Below are positions 1-9,215 of a stretch of DNA of 64,000 nucleotides, in pieces. The notes beneath the pieces were generated by a model, which was given only the letters and a program-made list of their open reading frames with translations, made no database searches and was not told the DNA's origin. The stretch spans positions 620,001 to 684,000 of the forward strand of contig NZ_CP017077.1 in NCBI RefSeq assembly GCF_001742225.1. Direction: 5' to 3'. Source of the stretch: Novosphingobium resinovorum. GTDB taxonomy: Bacteria; Pseudomonadota; Alphaproteobacteria; Sphingomonadales; Sphingomonadaceae. The translations under genes and the position numbers were made by a program. How positions within the stretch are numbered: position 1 is the first letter of the stretch; each line of letters begins with the position of its first letter.

Positions 1-77
1 CCTGGCTCGACAAGATCCACGCGCGGCCCGCGTATCGGGCCGCGCTCGAACGCGGCGGCCCCTATCGCTTTGCCTGA
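1..77 (+). CDS. Glutathione S-transferase, C-terminal end (partial)
   Basis: Only the last 24 codons are present; the frame runs from base 3 to the TGA at 75-77. The peptide reads WLDKIHARPAYRAALERGG followed by PYRFA, which matches the characteristic C-terminal tail of alphaproteobacterial glutathione S-transferases (an aromatic residue, a RPAYRAAL helix and a GGPY turn). GSTs are cytosolic enzymes conjugating glutathione to electrophiles. The rest of the gene lies upstream of the window, so class and substrate cannot be judged. It is separated by about 107 bases from the aldehyde oxidoreductase operon on the same strand. Confidence 0.7.
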   Translation, partial: WLDKIHARPAYRAALERGGPYRFA

Positions 78-184
78 CGACGACACCGCAATACCGCGCT
101 GCCGGCACGCGGAGCCACCGGCTGCGTTACACACAGGCGCATTCTCCGACCATCAGCCACATCCGGCATCAGGAGGTTTCTGCG

Positions 185-712
185 ATGAGCATTCTCGTTA
201 ATGGAGCGCCCGCCGAGCTCCCATTCGACCCCCGCGTGTCCCTGCTGGATTTTCTGCGCGATCGCCTTCACCTGCACGGGACGAAGAAGGGCTGCGATCA
301 GGGCGCCTGCGGCGCCTGCACGGTTCTGGCGGACGGGGAACGCATCCTGTCGTGCCTTGCGCTGGCGGTACAATACGACGGGCGCTCCATCGTGACGATC
401 GAAGGCGTCGGTTCAGCCACCGAGCTGCATCCACTGCAACAGGCCTTCATCGAACACGATGGCTTCCAGTGCGGCTACTGCACCCCAGGCCAAATCTGTT
501 CGGCGATCGGCATGGCGGACGAACTGCAGCGCGGTGTCCCCAGCCACGTTACGGATGACCTCGACGCCCCAACAATGCCGTTCAGCGCCGAGGAAGTCCG
601 CGAGCGAATGAGCGGCAACCTGTGCCGCTGCGGCGCGCATAACGGAATCATCGATGCCATCGCGGCAACGTTTGCGCCGTCACCGATGCCGGAAACGGAG
701 GCAGCGCAATGA
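185..712 (+). CDS. paoA: Aldehyde oxidoreductase small subunit, two [2Fe-2S] clusters (PaoA type)
   Basis: This is the iron-sulfur subunit of a xanthine oxidase-family molybdenum hydroxylase, passing electrons from the Mo site to FAD. The 175-residue protein has the plant-type ferredoxin motif CDQGACGAC with cysteines at 37, 42, 45 and 57, then the second cluster domain with CGYC (96, 99) and CRC (147, 149). A strong ribosome site (AGGAGG) lies 6-8 bases upstream of the ATG. The stop overlaps the next start as ATGA. E. coli PaoA carries a Tat leader and is exported; this protein begins directly with the ferredoxin fold, so a cytoplasmic enzyme is more likely here. The substrate (probably aldehydes) is inferred from the family, not visible. 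Confidence 0.93.
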   Translation: MSILVNGAPAELPFDPRVSLLDFLRDRLHLHGTKKGCDQGACGACTVLADGERILSCLALAVQYDGRSIVTIEGVGSATELHPLQQAFIEHDGFQCGYCTPGQICSAIGMADELQRGVPSHVTDDLDAPTMPFSAEEVRERMSGNLCRCGAHNGIIDAIAATFAPSPMPETEAAQ

Positions 713-1686
713 CACCTCTGCGTTACGCACGCGCTGCCGATGCCAGCGACGCCGTGCTCCAGGCCGGGACCGGAGCGCGTTATCTGGGAGGCGGCACCAA
801 TCTCGTTGATCTGATGCGCGAGACGATCGAGCGTCCCGAAGAGCTGGTGGACGTATCCGGCCTTGCCGTCGGTATCGAGGAAACTGCGAACGCCGGCCTG
901 ATGATCGGAGCGGGGACACGCAACACCGCGATTGCGGCGCATCCGCTCGTCAGGCAGCGCTACCCCGTTCTTTCCCGCGCCATCCTTGCCGGTGCCAGCG
1001 CCCAGATTCGCAACATGGCGACAGCGGGCGGCAATCTGCTCCAGCGCACGCGCTGCGCCTATTTCTACGACGAGAGCGGATCGCGCTGCAACAAGCGCCA
1101 CGTCGGACAGGGCTGCGACGCGCTCGAGGGCTTCAATCGCAACCATGCGATCCTTGGAGCTTCGGACGCCTGTATCGCCGTACACCCCTCGGACATGGCG
1201 GTTGCGCTGGCGTCACTTGATGCCGTCGTCCACACGCGCACATCCAAAGGCGAACGGCAAATCCCGCTGGCCGACCTGCACCGACTGCCAGGCGATCGAC
1301 CCGATATCGAGACCGTGCTGGATCAGGGTGAATTGATCACCGCGATCGAACTGCCACCTGCCCTCCGCCGTTCGACGTACCGCAAGGTACGGGACCGTTC
1401 GAGCTACGCCTTCGCGCTGGTTTCGGTCGCAGGCGCGATCACCGTCGAGGACGGGCATATCCGCGATGTTCGCCTGGCCCTCGGCGGCGTTGCGCATCGC
1501 CCCTGGCGCGCACGGCGCGCCGAGGACGTCCTGCGGGGCGGGCCTGTCGGCCAGGTCGCCTTCGCAACAGCGGCCGATGCCGAATTGAGCCAGGCCCGCG
1601 CGCTGCGGCATAACGGCTTCAAGATAGAACTCGCCCGCCGCACCCTCGTCGCCGTGCTTGAGGAACTGACGGGAGACCCGGCATGA
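709..1686 (+). CDS. paoB: Aldehyde oxidoreductase FAD-binding subunit (PaoB type)
   Basis: The 325-residue medium subunit binds FAD and relays electrons out of the molybdenum hydroxylase. The FAD site is seen in YLGGGTNLVDLM (residues ~25-36) and ATAGGNLLQRTRC. A cysteine-rich insertion follows (RCAYF, CNKRH, GQGCDA), the feature that distinguishes the PaoB/YagS family: E. coli PaoB carries an additional [4Fe-4S] cluster there. The HPSDMAVAL block and the C-terminal CO-dehydrogenase-flavoprotein-like domain are complete. It overlaps the upstream and downstream genes by 4 bases each (ATGA), so the three subunits are translationally coupled. Confidence 0.93.
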   Translation: MTPLRYARAADASDAVLQAGTGARYLGGGTNLVDLMRETIERPEELVDVSGLAVGIEETANAGLMIGAGTRNTAIAAHPLVRQRYPVLSRAILAGASAQIRNMATAGGNLLQRTRCAYFYDESGSRCNKRHVGQGCDALEGFNRNHAILGASDACIAVHPSDMAVALASLDAVVHTRTSKGERQIPLADLHRLPGDRPDIETVLDQGELITAIELPPALRRSTYRKVRDRSSYAFALVSVAGAITVEDGHIRDVRLALGGVAHRPWRARRAEDVLRGGPVGQVAFATAADAELSQARALRHNGFKIELARRTLVAVLEELTGDPA

Positions 1687-4010
1687 ACATCGCCAAGGAC
1701 GCCAAGGGCCTCGTACAGGGCATGGCGCAGGGCCTGATGGCGAAGGCCGTCGCCTTGGCGCCGGACAACTGGGTGCCGGGCGGTGTGCCCGATCCGCTGA
1801 TCGGCCACCAGCATGGGCATCTGGGGCGCGCGGTATCGAGGATTGACGGCCCGCTCAAGGTCTCGGGCACGGCCCGGTTCGCGGCAGAGTTTCCGATGGA
1901 GGGCATGGTCTTTGCCGCCATTGCTTTCAGCACCATCGCCAAGGGCCGCATCGCCCGCCTCGACACCGCTCGCGCGCTGGCCGCCGACGGCGTGGTCGAG
2001 GTGATGACCTACCGCAATGCGCCCCGCCTCTCGCCGCCGCCTGCGTTCATGTCAAACCCCAAGGCGGCGGGCGGGGACAGCCTTCCAGTGATGCAGGACG
2101 ATCAGATCCACTGGAACGGTCAGCCCGTAGCCGTGGTGCTGGCGGATACGCAGGAGCAGGCCGATCACGCCGCCTCTCTGATCGAAGTGATCTATGAAGC
2201 CGTGGCTGCCGTAACAGCATTCGACGAAGCCCGCCCTGACGCCCGGCCCGCGATGTTCATGGGCCAGCCGCTGCATGACGAGAAGGGCAAGGCGAAAGCC
2301 GCGCTGGATGCAGCAGCCGTGCGCGTCGATGCGACCTATCGCACTCCGCGCCACAATCACAATGCGATCGAGCTGCACGCGGTGACGGTGGCCTGGCAGG
2401 ATGATGTCCTGCGCATCCACGACGCCTCCCAGCTTGTCAGCCATACGGCCTGGTCGCTCGGACAGATGTTCGGCATTCCCGAGGACAAGATCGTTGTTAC
2501 CTCGCCTTACGTAGGTGGGGGTTTTGGCGGCAAATGCATGTGGCAGCATCATGTTCTTGCCGCCGCCGCCGCGCAGCTTTGCGGACGCCCGGTACGCCTC
2601 GTCCTGTCGCGCGAAGGCGTTTATCGACTGGTCGGCGGTCGGTCGTTGACGGAGCAGCAGGTCAGCCTTGGCGCGGATGCGGACGGAAAGCTGACAGCGC
2701 TGATCCATAAGGGCCTTACCGCCAAGACGCCCTCGAACGTCATGCCGGAGCCGTTCATCCTCGCTGCCCGCAGCGCCTATGATGCCGAGACAATTGAACT
2801 CGATGTGCACACGGTCGAACTGGACCTCCTGGCCAATACTTTCATGCGAGCGCCGGGCGAATCGGTGGGAACATTTGCGCTGGAATCAGCCATGGATGAA
2901 CTGGCCGAGGAACTGGGCATCGATCCCATCGAACTGCGCATCCGCAACGAACCCGAGGTCGATCCGCTGAACGGCCTGCCGTTCTCCTCGCGCCGCATCG
3001 TCGATGCCTGGCGCGCGGGCGCGCAGGCGTTCGGGTGGGAGCAGCGCAGCCCGGTTCCCGCCAGCCGCCGCGAAGGCGAATGGCTCATCGGCATGGGCTG
3101 CGCCAAGGGCACTTATCCCTACTACCGCATACCCGGCGGCGCTGCACGGCTGACCATGACGCCGAAAGGCGCCAGCGTGGGGATCGCCGCGCACGAAATG
3201 GGCATGGGCACCGCCACCGCGCAAGTGCAGGTCACCGCCGAACGGCTGGGGCTGCCGATCGAGGCGGTGGATTTCGAGTACGGCGATTCCACGCTTCCGG
3301 GCACCGTGCTGGCAGGAGGATCGCAGCAAACCGCCGCCATCGGCGCAGCCGTTATCGCGGCGCACCGCCTGCTTATCACGGAACTGCTGGAGATCGTCGG
3401 CAATGATTCCCCCTTGGCGGGCCTCAAGCCTGACGACGTGGCATGCCGGGATGCCGGTCTTTGCAAGCGTGACGAACCCGAGCGGCACGAGACATACGCC
3501 TCGATCCTCGCCCGTGCGGGTCAGGACAGCATAGAAGTGACGGGCGAAGGGCCACCGCCGCTCGAACTCATGCACTGGTCGATGCACAGCCATGCGGCGA
3601 TGTTCTGCGAGGTACGCGTCAATGCGATCACGGGCGAACCGCGCGTCAGCCGCTTCCTCGGTTCCTTCGACTGCGGGCGCATCCTCAATCCCAAGACCGC
3701 GACCAGCCAGTTCCGCGGGGGCATCATCATGGGCCTTGGCCTGGCGCTGATGGAGGAAACCCAGATCGACGAACGCAATGGCCGGGTGATGAACCCGAGC
3801 CTGTCCGAATACCATATTCCCGTCCACATGGATGTGCCCGATATCGACGTAATCTGGACCGACATCCCCGACCCGCACACGCCAATGGGCGCACGCGGCA
3901 TCGGCGAGATCGGCATCACCGGCACGGCCGCAGCGGTCGCTAACGCTATCTACAATGCGACGGGAAAGCGGGTCCGCGACCTGCCGATCACGCTCGACAA
4001 GCTGCTGTGA
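1683..4010 (+). CDS. paoC: Aldehyde oxidoreductase molybdopterin-binding subunit (PaoC type)
   Basis: The 775-residue catalytic subunit holds the molybdopterin cofactor. Visible signatures are the early DGPLKVSGTARF segment, the cofactor-binding YVGGGFGGKCMW loop (~residue 277), and GARGIGEIG near the C terminus, which contains the conserved catalytic glutamate of the xanthine oxidase family. Length is usual for PaoC/YagR (about 730-780). It ends the paoABC operon. No paoD/xdhC-like chaperone for cofactor insertion follows; about 290 bases downstream begins a convergent unrelated gene, so maturation must rely on a gene elsewhere. Family known to oxidise aromatic aldehydes; the substrate here is not determined. 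Confidence 0.93.
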   Translation: MNIAKDAKGLVQGMAQGLMAKAVALAPDNWVPGGVPDPLIGHQHGHLGRAVSRIDGPLKVSGTARFAAEFPMEGMVFAAIAFSTIAKGRIARLDTARALAADGVVEVMTYRNAPRLSPPPAFMSNPKAAGGDSLPVMQDDQIHWNGQPVAVVLADTQEQADHAASLIEVIYEAVAAVTAFDEARPDARPAMFMGQPLHDEKGKAKAALDAAAVRVDATYRTPRHNHNAIELHAVTVAWQDDVLRIHDASQLVSHTAWSLGQMFGIPEDKIVVTSPYVGGGFGGKCMWQHHVLAAAAAQLCGRPVRLVLSREGVYRLVGGRSLTEQQVSLGADADGKLTALIHKGLTAKTPSNVMPEPFILAARSAYDAETIELDVHTVELDLLANTFMRAPGESVGTFALESAMDELAEELGIDPIELRIRNEPEVDPLNGLPFSSRRIVDAWRAGAQAFGWEQRSPVPASRREGEWLIGMGCAKGTYPYYRIPGGAARLTMTPKGASVGIAAHEMGMGTATAQVQVTAERLGLPIEAVDFEYGDSTLPGTVLAGGSQQTAAIGAAVIAAHRLLITELLEIVGNDSPLAGLKPDDVACRDAGLCKRDEPERHETYASILARAGQDSIEVTGEGPPPLELMHWSMHSHAAMFCEVRVNAITGEPRVSRFLGSFDCGRILNPKTATSQFRGGIIMGLGLALMEETQIDERNGRVMNPSLSEYHIPVHMDVPDIDVIWTDIPDPHTPMGARGIGEIGITGTAAAVANAIYNATGKRVRDLPITLDKLL

Positions 4011-4296
4011 TGGGGGCCAGCAACCCTTTGTAACGCCCGCCTCTCCGAACTCTTCTTCTGCTCTCGAGCGCGGATGATATTCCGGATAGGCACGCAGCCA
4101 TAGACAGCCGCCGTCGACCGGTAGGCTGATCACGCCGAACAGCGCGACGAGCGTGGGAAGGTGGCAAGCATCACCGAAGGCCGTGAAATCCGTTGGGCCG
4201 CGCCTCGCTTTTTCAGACGCTTCTTGAGGGCATAACCCGCTCCGCGCTTGACCGCCTGAATTCGGCCCTTGATCGGCGCCGTTGCCCGCCCCCAAT
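4011..4296. other. Intergenic gap between convergent operons
   Basis: This 286-base stretch separates paoC from the minus-strand GH130 gene. No convincing gene or terminator was found. On the minus strand, directly after the GH130 stop, a short lysine/arginine-rich frame reads GRIQAVKRGAGYALKKRLKK. It lacks a start codon and a ribosome site, so it is noted but not called. Confidence 0.4.
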
Positions 4297-5607
4297 CTAT
4301 TCCATCATCGCAAGAAGGGAGCCTATCGAACAGGTCGCAAAGCCCACGGTACTGTCGGATATTCCATAGGGGATCAGCAACCGATCCTCGACCTTGAGCG
4401 CGCCGCAGGTGTAGATGACATTGGGCACGTAACCCGAACGGTCCGCATTTTCCGCCGTGAGCACCGGCTCGGGCGTACGAGCGAGCACCTTGCCGGGGTC
4501 GCTACGATCGAGCAGCGCACAGCCGAGGGCATACTTGCGCATGGCGCCGACTCCGTGCGTGAACATCAGCCAGCCTTCATCGATCGGGATCGGGCTGCCG
4601 CAGTTGCCGATCTGGATGAACTCCCAGGGGTACTTGGGCTCCATCAGCAACACGCCCTCGTCGTCCCACGTATCGATGGTGTCCGATTTGAGCAGGAACA
4701 GGTTCTTGCCGTCCTGCCGCCCGACCATGGCGAATTGTCCGTCGATCTTCTCAGGGAACAGCGCCATGCCCTTGTTGCGGCCCGCCTCCCCCCGGATCGG
4801 TTCGAGATCGAAACGCTGGAAATCACGGGTGCGCAGCAATTCCGACCGGATCGAACTACCGGAATAGGCAGTGTAGGTACCGACCCATTCGAAATCGCCG
4901 CCGCCATGATCGAAGCGCACCAGGCGCAGATCCTCCAGGCCGCCGCGCTGCTGCTCGGTTATCGGGAAGATCACCGTGTTGGAAAGGCTCGATTCCGTGT
5001 GGCGGTGAACCGACACCGAACAGTCGGCATCGAACTGGTCTTCCTCGTCAAGTTCCACCGATGTCGCGAAGGCGGCCTGCGGCCAGAGTCGGAAATCGCC
5101 ACTGCATTCCGCGATACCCTCGCGAAAGGCGATCGAGCTGATATGGCCTTCGCCCACCGCGCGCAGGCTCATGATGAAGCGCACGCAGCCGCCATGCAGT
5201 CCTGTCTGGTCGGGGGAAGGGACGATCGACGGATTCATGAGCGCAGCTGCGGCGAAGGTATACTCATGGCAGAAATACGAGCCGATCAGCCGCTGCTTGG
5301 TTTCCGAGAACAGGGTGGGATCGAGGCCAAGGTTGCTTGCCACTTCATCGAAGCGGCAGGCGAAAATCCTTTCGGTCTGCCAGTGGCGTTCCTTGAAGTC
5401 GCGCAGCACGCGCTCGTACTCTAGCGCAGCGCGCTCCTCGGTGAGCGCGGCGATGTCATCCACCAGGGCCAGCGCCCGACCTCCGGGCGCATTCTTCGCC
5501 TGCCAGCCGAGATGGAAGGGGCGTATAACCACGCGCGCCGGATCGGCGTGCAGACGCGTCTCGAAGATACGAAGCGGCTCAGACCAAACGTTTTCAGGCC
5601 GGTTCAA
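4297..5607 (-). CDS. GH130-family glycoside phosphorylase-like protein
   Basis: The 436-residue protein matches glycoside hydrolase family 130, five-bladed beta-propellers that phosphorolyse (or hydrolyse) beta-mannosides. Supporting stretches are GGLEDLRLVRFD, WVGTYTAYSG, GRNKGMALFPEKIDGQ and GNCGSPIPIDEGWLMFTHGV. I chose the TTG at 5607 because GGAGG lies a few bases upstream and the family homology begins just after it; a longer ATG-started frame extends only into the upstream gene. The start lies inside the end of the GT4-fusion gene (14-base overlap), so the two are translationally coupled. A shared role in making or recycling a mannose-type glycan is inferred; the exact substrate is unknown. 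Confidence 0.8.
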   Translation of the reverse strand: MNRPENVWSEPLRIFETRLHADPARVVIRPFHLGWQAKNAPGGRALALVDDIAALTEERAALEYERVLRDFKERHWQTERIFACRFDEVASNLGLDPTLFSETKQRLIGSYFCHEYTFAAAALMNPSIVPSPDQTGLHGGCVRFIMSLRAVGEGHISSIAFREGIAECSGDFRLWPQAAFATSVELDEEDQFDADCSVSVHRHTESSLSNTVIFPITEQQRGGLEDLRLVRFDHGGGDFEWVGTYTAYSGSSIRSELLRTRDFQRFDLEPIRGEAGRNKGMALFPEKIDGQFAMVGRQDGKNLFLLKSDTIDTWDDEGVLLMEPKYPWEFIQIGNCGSPIPIDEGWLMFTHGVGAMRKYALGCALLDRSDPGKVLARTPEPVLTAENADRSGYVPNVIYTCGALKVEDRLLIPYGISDSTVGFATCSIGSLLAMME

Positions 5608-7915
5608 GCATTCCTCCTTCCCGCGGGAGCGGGGTGGACAGAGGGACAATCTCCATAAGCGCATAATGCGACAACTGAAAGGCCAGTATCGACTCCGCAC
5701 CGCAATTCGCGTTGGCACCGCGCGGAGTTACCCCATCCCGGCAACGCCCCGTCGCAATGTCAGCAAGGATCGCACCCCGGTCATTGTCGCCGAAGAACCA
5801 CCGCCATGCCATCATCGCATGCTCGCGCCAGAATGTGTTGCCGGTTACTAGCCATGCCGATCCTGCAGCCTCGATCGCCGCCTGCGCTTCCAGCGGCTGC
5901 TGGTCGAAAGGCAGGTAATTGTGCTCCTTATGGAAGCTCTCCGAGCCGATTGGCCGGAACTGGCGCTTCGCCGAGACCTGCTGGGCACATATCCATTCCA
6001 GCGTTTCCAGTCCTGCGTCGGTCCAGTGTTCCTGCCCCAGCAGTGCGCCGGCTTCGATCAGGGCCTGGGGCAGGCGCGGATTGTCGTAGCCGATCACGGC
6101 TTCGAACCACGCCCAGTCCGGCCGCCGCCCTTCGCCCAGAAGACGCATCAGGATGTCGCCGCCGCGCGTGGCAGCATCGCGGGAGGCGCGGTGCTCCGGA
6201 TCGCGGCGCAGTACGGCGCAGGCGCCAAGCATGGCAAAAGCGATTGCTCGGGGTGATCCCAGTGGCGCCATGTTCTTGTTCACATCGTCGTAGAGATGAA
6301 GCGCCCAGTCAGCGACGCCGTCATCGGGTGCGCACGCATAAGTCTCGCCCAGTGTCCAGATCGCCCGCCCATTCGAGTCCTCGGAGCCTTCATCCTCACA
6401 CCAACTGCGGTCGAACCGCATGAAGTTTCGAAAACGCCCGAGATCGGGGTTCCAGGCGGATTGCACGAAGGCGGCATAGGCGAGCGTCCACTTCATCCGC
6501 TCCGCTGCGGACAGACCCTGCGCCACGTTCATCAGCATGAGCGCGCGGGCATTGTCGTCGAGGCAGTAGCCGTGGCGGCGGTCTGGAACCACGCCGATCG
6601 AATGCTGGAGCATGCCTGTCGCATCGCTCATCGCCAGCACTGCGGCGAGCCCCGGAATGGCGGTGGCTGGCGGCGCCGCCCGCTGGGGCGCGACCGCGCG
6701 AGCGACCAAACGCGCGGAGGCCTCGGCGAACTGCGGCCAGATCGTGGCGCGCCCGCGGCCGTAGGCACGTCGTTGCATGGCGGCCATCGCTTCCGGCGCG
6801 TCGAGCAGGGCATTGACGGCTTCGGCAATGGCTTCGCTCGAGCGCGGGCGGATCAGCCGGCCGACATCCTGCGCAAGCAGTTCGCGCGCATGGACATAGG
6901 GCGTTGAGATGACAGCCTTGCCCAGCGCCACCGCGTAGCTCAGAGTTCCGGATGTGGATTGCTCCAGCCCCGGATAGGGCGTGAGGTAAATGTCACACGC
7001 TTCCAATTGGTCGAGTAATTCAGGCGTGTCGAGGAAGCGGTTGTCCCAAATGATGTAATCGGCGACACCGAGATGTTCGGCCAAGGCTATGAGCTTGTCG
7101 CGATAGGCCTCGCCTTCCTCGGCAACAAGGTTCGGGTGGGTTGCGCCGACGATGCGGTAGAGCGCCTCGGGGTGGCGTGCCACTATCGCGGGGAGTGAGC
7201 GGATCGCGTGTTCCAGCCCCTTGCCGGGGCCAAGCAGTCCGAATGTCATGAGCACCTTGCGGCCTGACAAGCCCAGCATCGACTTGAATTCTTCCTGGCG
7301 GCCGAATGGCCGGTCTGGCGCGCCGTGGTCGATAACTTCCAGAATGCCTGGCGGTGCGCCGTATTCACTCTCGAGCAAGTCGCGCGAGTGATGCGACATC
7401 ACCATGATACGCGAGGCGCGGGTCACGAGATGGCGCAGGATGCGGCCCTGGCGCGCGGAAGGCTCTCCCAGCACCGTGTGGAGGGTAAGCACCAACGGTG
7501 CGGCCAGCAGATCGACGAACTGAATGACCATCTCGCCGTCACGCCCGCCGAAAATGCCGTACTCGTGCTGAAGCCAGACTGCGTCTACCCCGGACTCGTT
7601 GATCCGGCGGGCGACGCGGGCATAATCCTGCGGATCGCTGCGCGCGATGGTGTCCGCTACGTCCGTATATTCAAGAGGGTTTTCCGGATCATCCAGCGGA
7701 TATACGTCCAACGCGATTTCCGGATGAAATTCGCAAAGCTTCTCAAATACGTCGGTGGTGAATGTGGCTATACCGCATTTACGCGGGGCGAAATTGCCTA
7801 CAAGTGCCACGCGCATCTGTTTTTGAGGTTTTGTGCCACTAGCCTCGAAGATGGAATGGATGTCAGCGACTTCGCGCCCGAACTCAGGGTCTTGGAAAAA
7901 CGGCAAGCGTACCAT
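5594..7915 (-). CDS. GT4 glycosyltransferase fused to a C-terminal alpha-barrel domain
   Basis: The 773-residue protein has an N-terminal GT4 (GT-B) glycosyltransferase of about 400 residues: MRVALVGNFAPRKCGIATFT, the acceptor-side LQHEYGIFGGRDGE, FGLLGPGKGLEHAI, and the C-terminal YPGLEQSTSGTLSYAVALGK nucleotide-sugar region. After an alanine/proline linker a second domain (HGYCLDDNARALML, then many alpha-helical blocks) resembles alpha/alpha-toroid carbohydrate domains. The ATG at 7915 has AAGG 7-8 bases upstream; an ATG at 7816 is possible; the longer open frame to 8254 has no family-like sequence. Transferase-plus-toroid fusions paired with GH130 recur in alphaproteobacteria, but the glycan made or degraded is unknown to me. 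Confidence 0.8.
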   Translation of the reverse strand: MVRLPFFQDPEFGREVADIHSIFEASGTKPQKQMRVALVGNFAPRKCGIATFTTDVFEKLCEFHPEIALDVYPLDDPENPLEYTDVADTIARSDPQDYARVARRINESGVDAVWLQHEYGIFGGRDGEMVIQFVDLLAAPLVLTLHTVLGEPSARQGRILRHLVTRASRIMVMSHHSRDLLESEYGAPPGILEVIDHGAPDRPFGRQEEFKSMLGLSGRKVLMTFGLLGPGKGLEHAIRSLPAIVARHPEALYRIVGATHPNLVAEEGEAYRDKLIALAEHLGVADYIIWDNRFLDTPELLDQLEACDIYLTPYPGLEQSTSGTLSYAVALGKAVISTPYVHARELLAQDVGRLIRPRSSEAIAEAVNALLDAPEAMAAMQRRAYGRGRATIWPQFAEASARLVARAVAPQRAAPPATAIPGLAAVLAMSDATGMLQHSIGVVPDRRHGYCLDDNARALMLMNVAQGLSAAERMKWTLAYAAFVQSAWNPDLGRFRNFMRFDRSWCEDEGSEDSNGRAIWTLGETYACAPDDGVADWALHLYDDVNKNMAPLGSPRAIAFAMLGACAVLRRDPEHRASRDAATRGGDILMRLLGEGRRPDWAWFEAVIGYDNPRLPQALIEAGALLGQEHWTDAGLETLEWICAQQVSAKRQFRPIGSESFHKEHNYLPFDQQPLEAQAAIEAAGSAWLVTGNTFWREHAMMAWRWFFGDNDRGAILADIATGRCRDGVTPRGANANCGAESILAFQLSHYALMEIVPLSTPLPREGGMLEPA

Positions 7916-8273
7916 GAGAAGACCTTGAACGAGAAATGAACACCTCTCCTGAAGTCGCCGGCGTCGATTCAGTTTCATGCCGCGCTGCGAAATCGGACGA
8001 TCCGATTGATGGGCGACGCGGAATGATGAGCCGGGCAGGACACTTCCTTTTCCCTGCGCGCCAATGCTCGAGAGTGGCAGACAGCCATCTGCCCTTTTCA
8101 AACGAAGAAATGATCGGTGGTAACCGGCCAGTTTAATTTGTGCGGAAGAAGGAAACCGAGGGTCGGCATTGGAGCATAAGATAGGCTGCTGTGCGACCGA
8201 TATGGGGCGGATCGAGAGGTGGCCCCTAGTCCAAAGCTGCTTGGCGGAGATCAATGGGCGACATAGTTCATTG
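7916..8273. other. Intergenic region upstream of the GT4 fusion
   Basis: About 360 bases between the GT4-fusion start and the SDR pseudogene end, both on the minus strand. Open frames here have atypical composition and no family signal. I saw no GGAAC/CGTT promoter and no clear terminator. Confidence 0.4.
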
Positions 8274-9168
8274 TCAGGCGATGCCGGCGCCGCCAGTCAC
8301 GCCAAAGACCTCGCCAGTAATGTAGCTGCCCTCCTGCGAAGCGAGCGGGACGTAAACCGGTGCAATCTCCACGGGCTGACCTGGACGACCGAAACGACTG
8401 TGCTCGCCGAAGTGGGCAACTTTCTCCTGAGGCTGTCCGCCGCTTGCCTGAAGCACGGTCCAGAACGGTCCCTGGACCACCACGTTGGCCCGTATTCCCT
8501 TATCCATCAGCTGCTTGGCCAACGCTTTGGTGTAAGCGACTATGCCTGCCTTGGTGGTCGCATAGTCGAGCAGGACGTCCGATGGCTCATAGGCTTGCAC
8601 CGACGCCGTTGTGATGACCGAAGCGCCGACCGGGAGATGGGGCACCGCCGCCTGCGTGATCCAGTGCAGGGCGTAGAGGTTGGTCTTGATCGTCTTGTCG
8701 AAATCCTCAGACGTAACTTCGCCAACGTTCTCGCACCACTGCTGGCGGTCCGCATTGATGACAAGAATGTCGAGTCCGCCAAGCCCCTTCCCCGCGTCCT
8801 CGACGAGCTGACGGCTCCAGGCCCCATCGCTTACATCGCCGGGCAGCGCTACGACCTTGCGGCCCTCCGCCTCGATCAGATCGAGAACTTCGCGCGCGTC
8901 TTCCTCCTCGCTCGGCAGATAGGCGATGGCCACGTCATCGCCCTCGCGCGCAAAGGCGATAGCAGCCGCGCGGCCAATCCCGGGATCGCCACCAGTGACA
9001 AGTGCCCTGCGCCCCGTGAGCTTGCCCGCGCCGATGTAGCTTTCCTCGCCGTGGTCAGGTCGAGGCTCCAGCTTGCCTGCAATGCCTGGCCGCGGCTGCG
9101 GCTGCTTCGGAAAAGGGAGGCTTGGGATTTTGTGTGCGGGGGTCCTGCATCGTCAGCCGGTCGGGCAT
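8274..9168 (-). pseudogene. SDR-family oxidoreductase, frameshifted near the N terminus
   Basis: Full-length relatives (about 290-300 residues, YghA-like SDRs) begin like MPDRLTMQDPRTQNPKPPF, which is encoded here from the ATG at 9168 with AAGGAG upstream. The continuation (PKQPQPRPGIAGKLEP, then GRRALVTGGDPGIGRAA) is in another frame. The switch coincides with a T4 run (A4 on the plus strand, 9111-9114); one T fewer would restore the frame. The YATTK catalytic motif is intact, but the conserved NAG is NAD (LVINADRQQ) and the glycine loop reads GGDPGIG instead of the usual GGDSGIG. So the gene may be decaying, or the frameshift may be a sequencing error. An intact 219-residue frame from an internal GTG lacks the nucleotide-binding loop. 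Confidence 0.8.
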
Positions 9169-9215
9169 GATCGCTCCTTGGGTCTATTAGAAATCCACGG
9201 GCGGCGCGAGGTTCG

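Noticed and set aside
2886..4295. 469-codon minus-strand frame opposite paoC
   Set aside because: It lies antisense to a well-supported molybdopterin subunit and shows no conserved motif.
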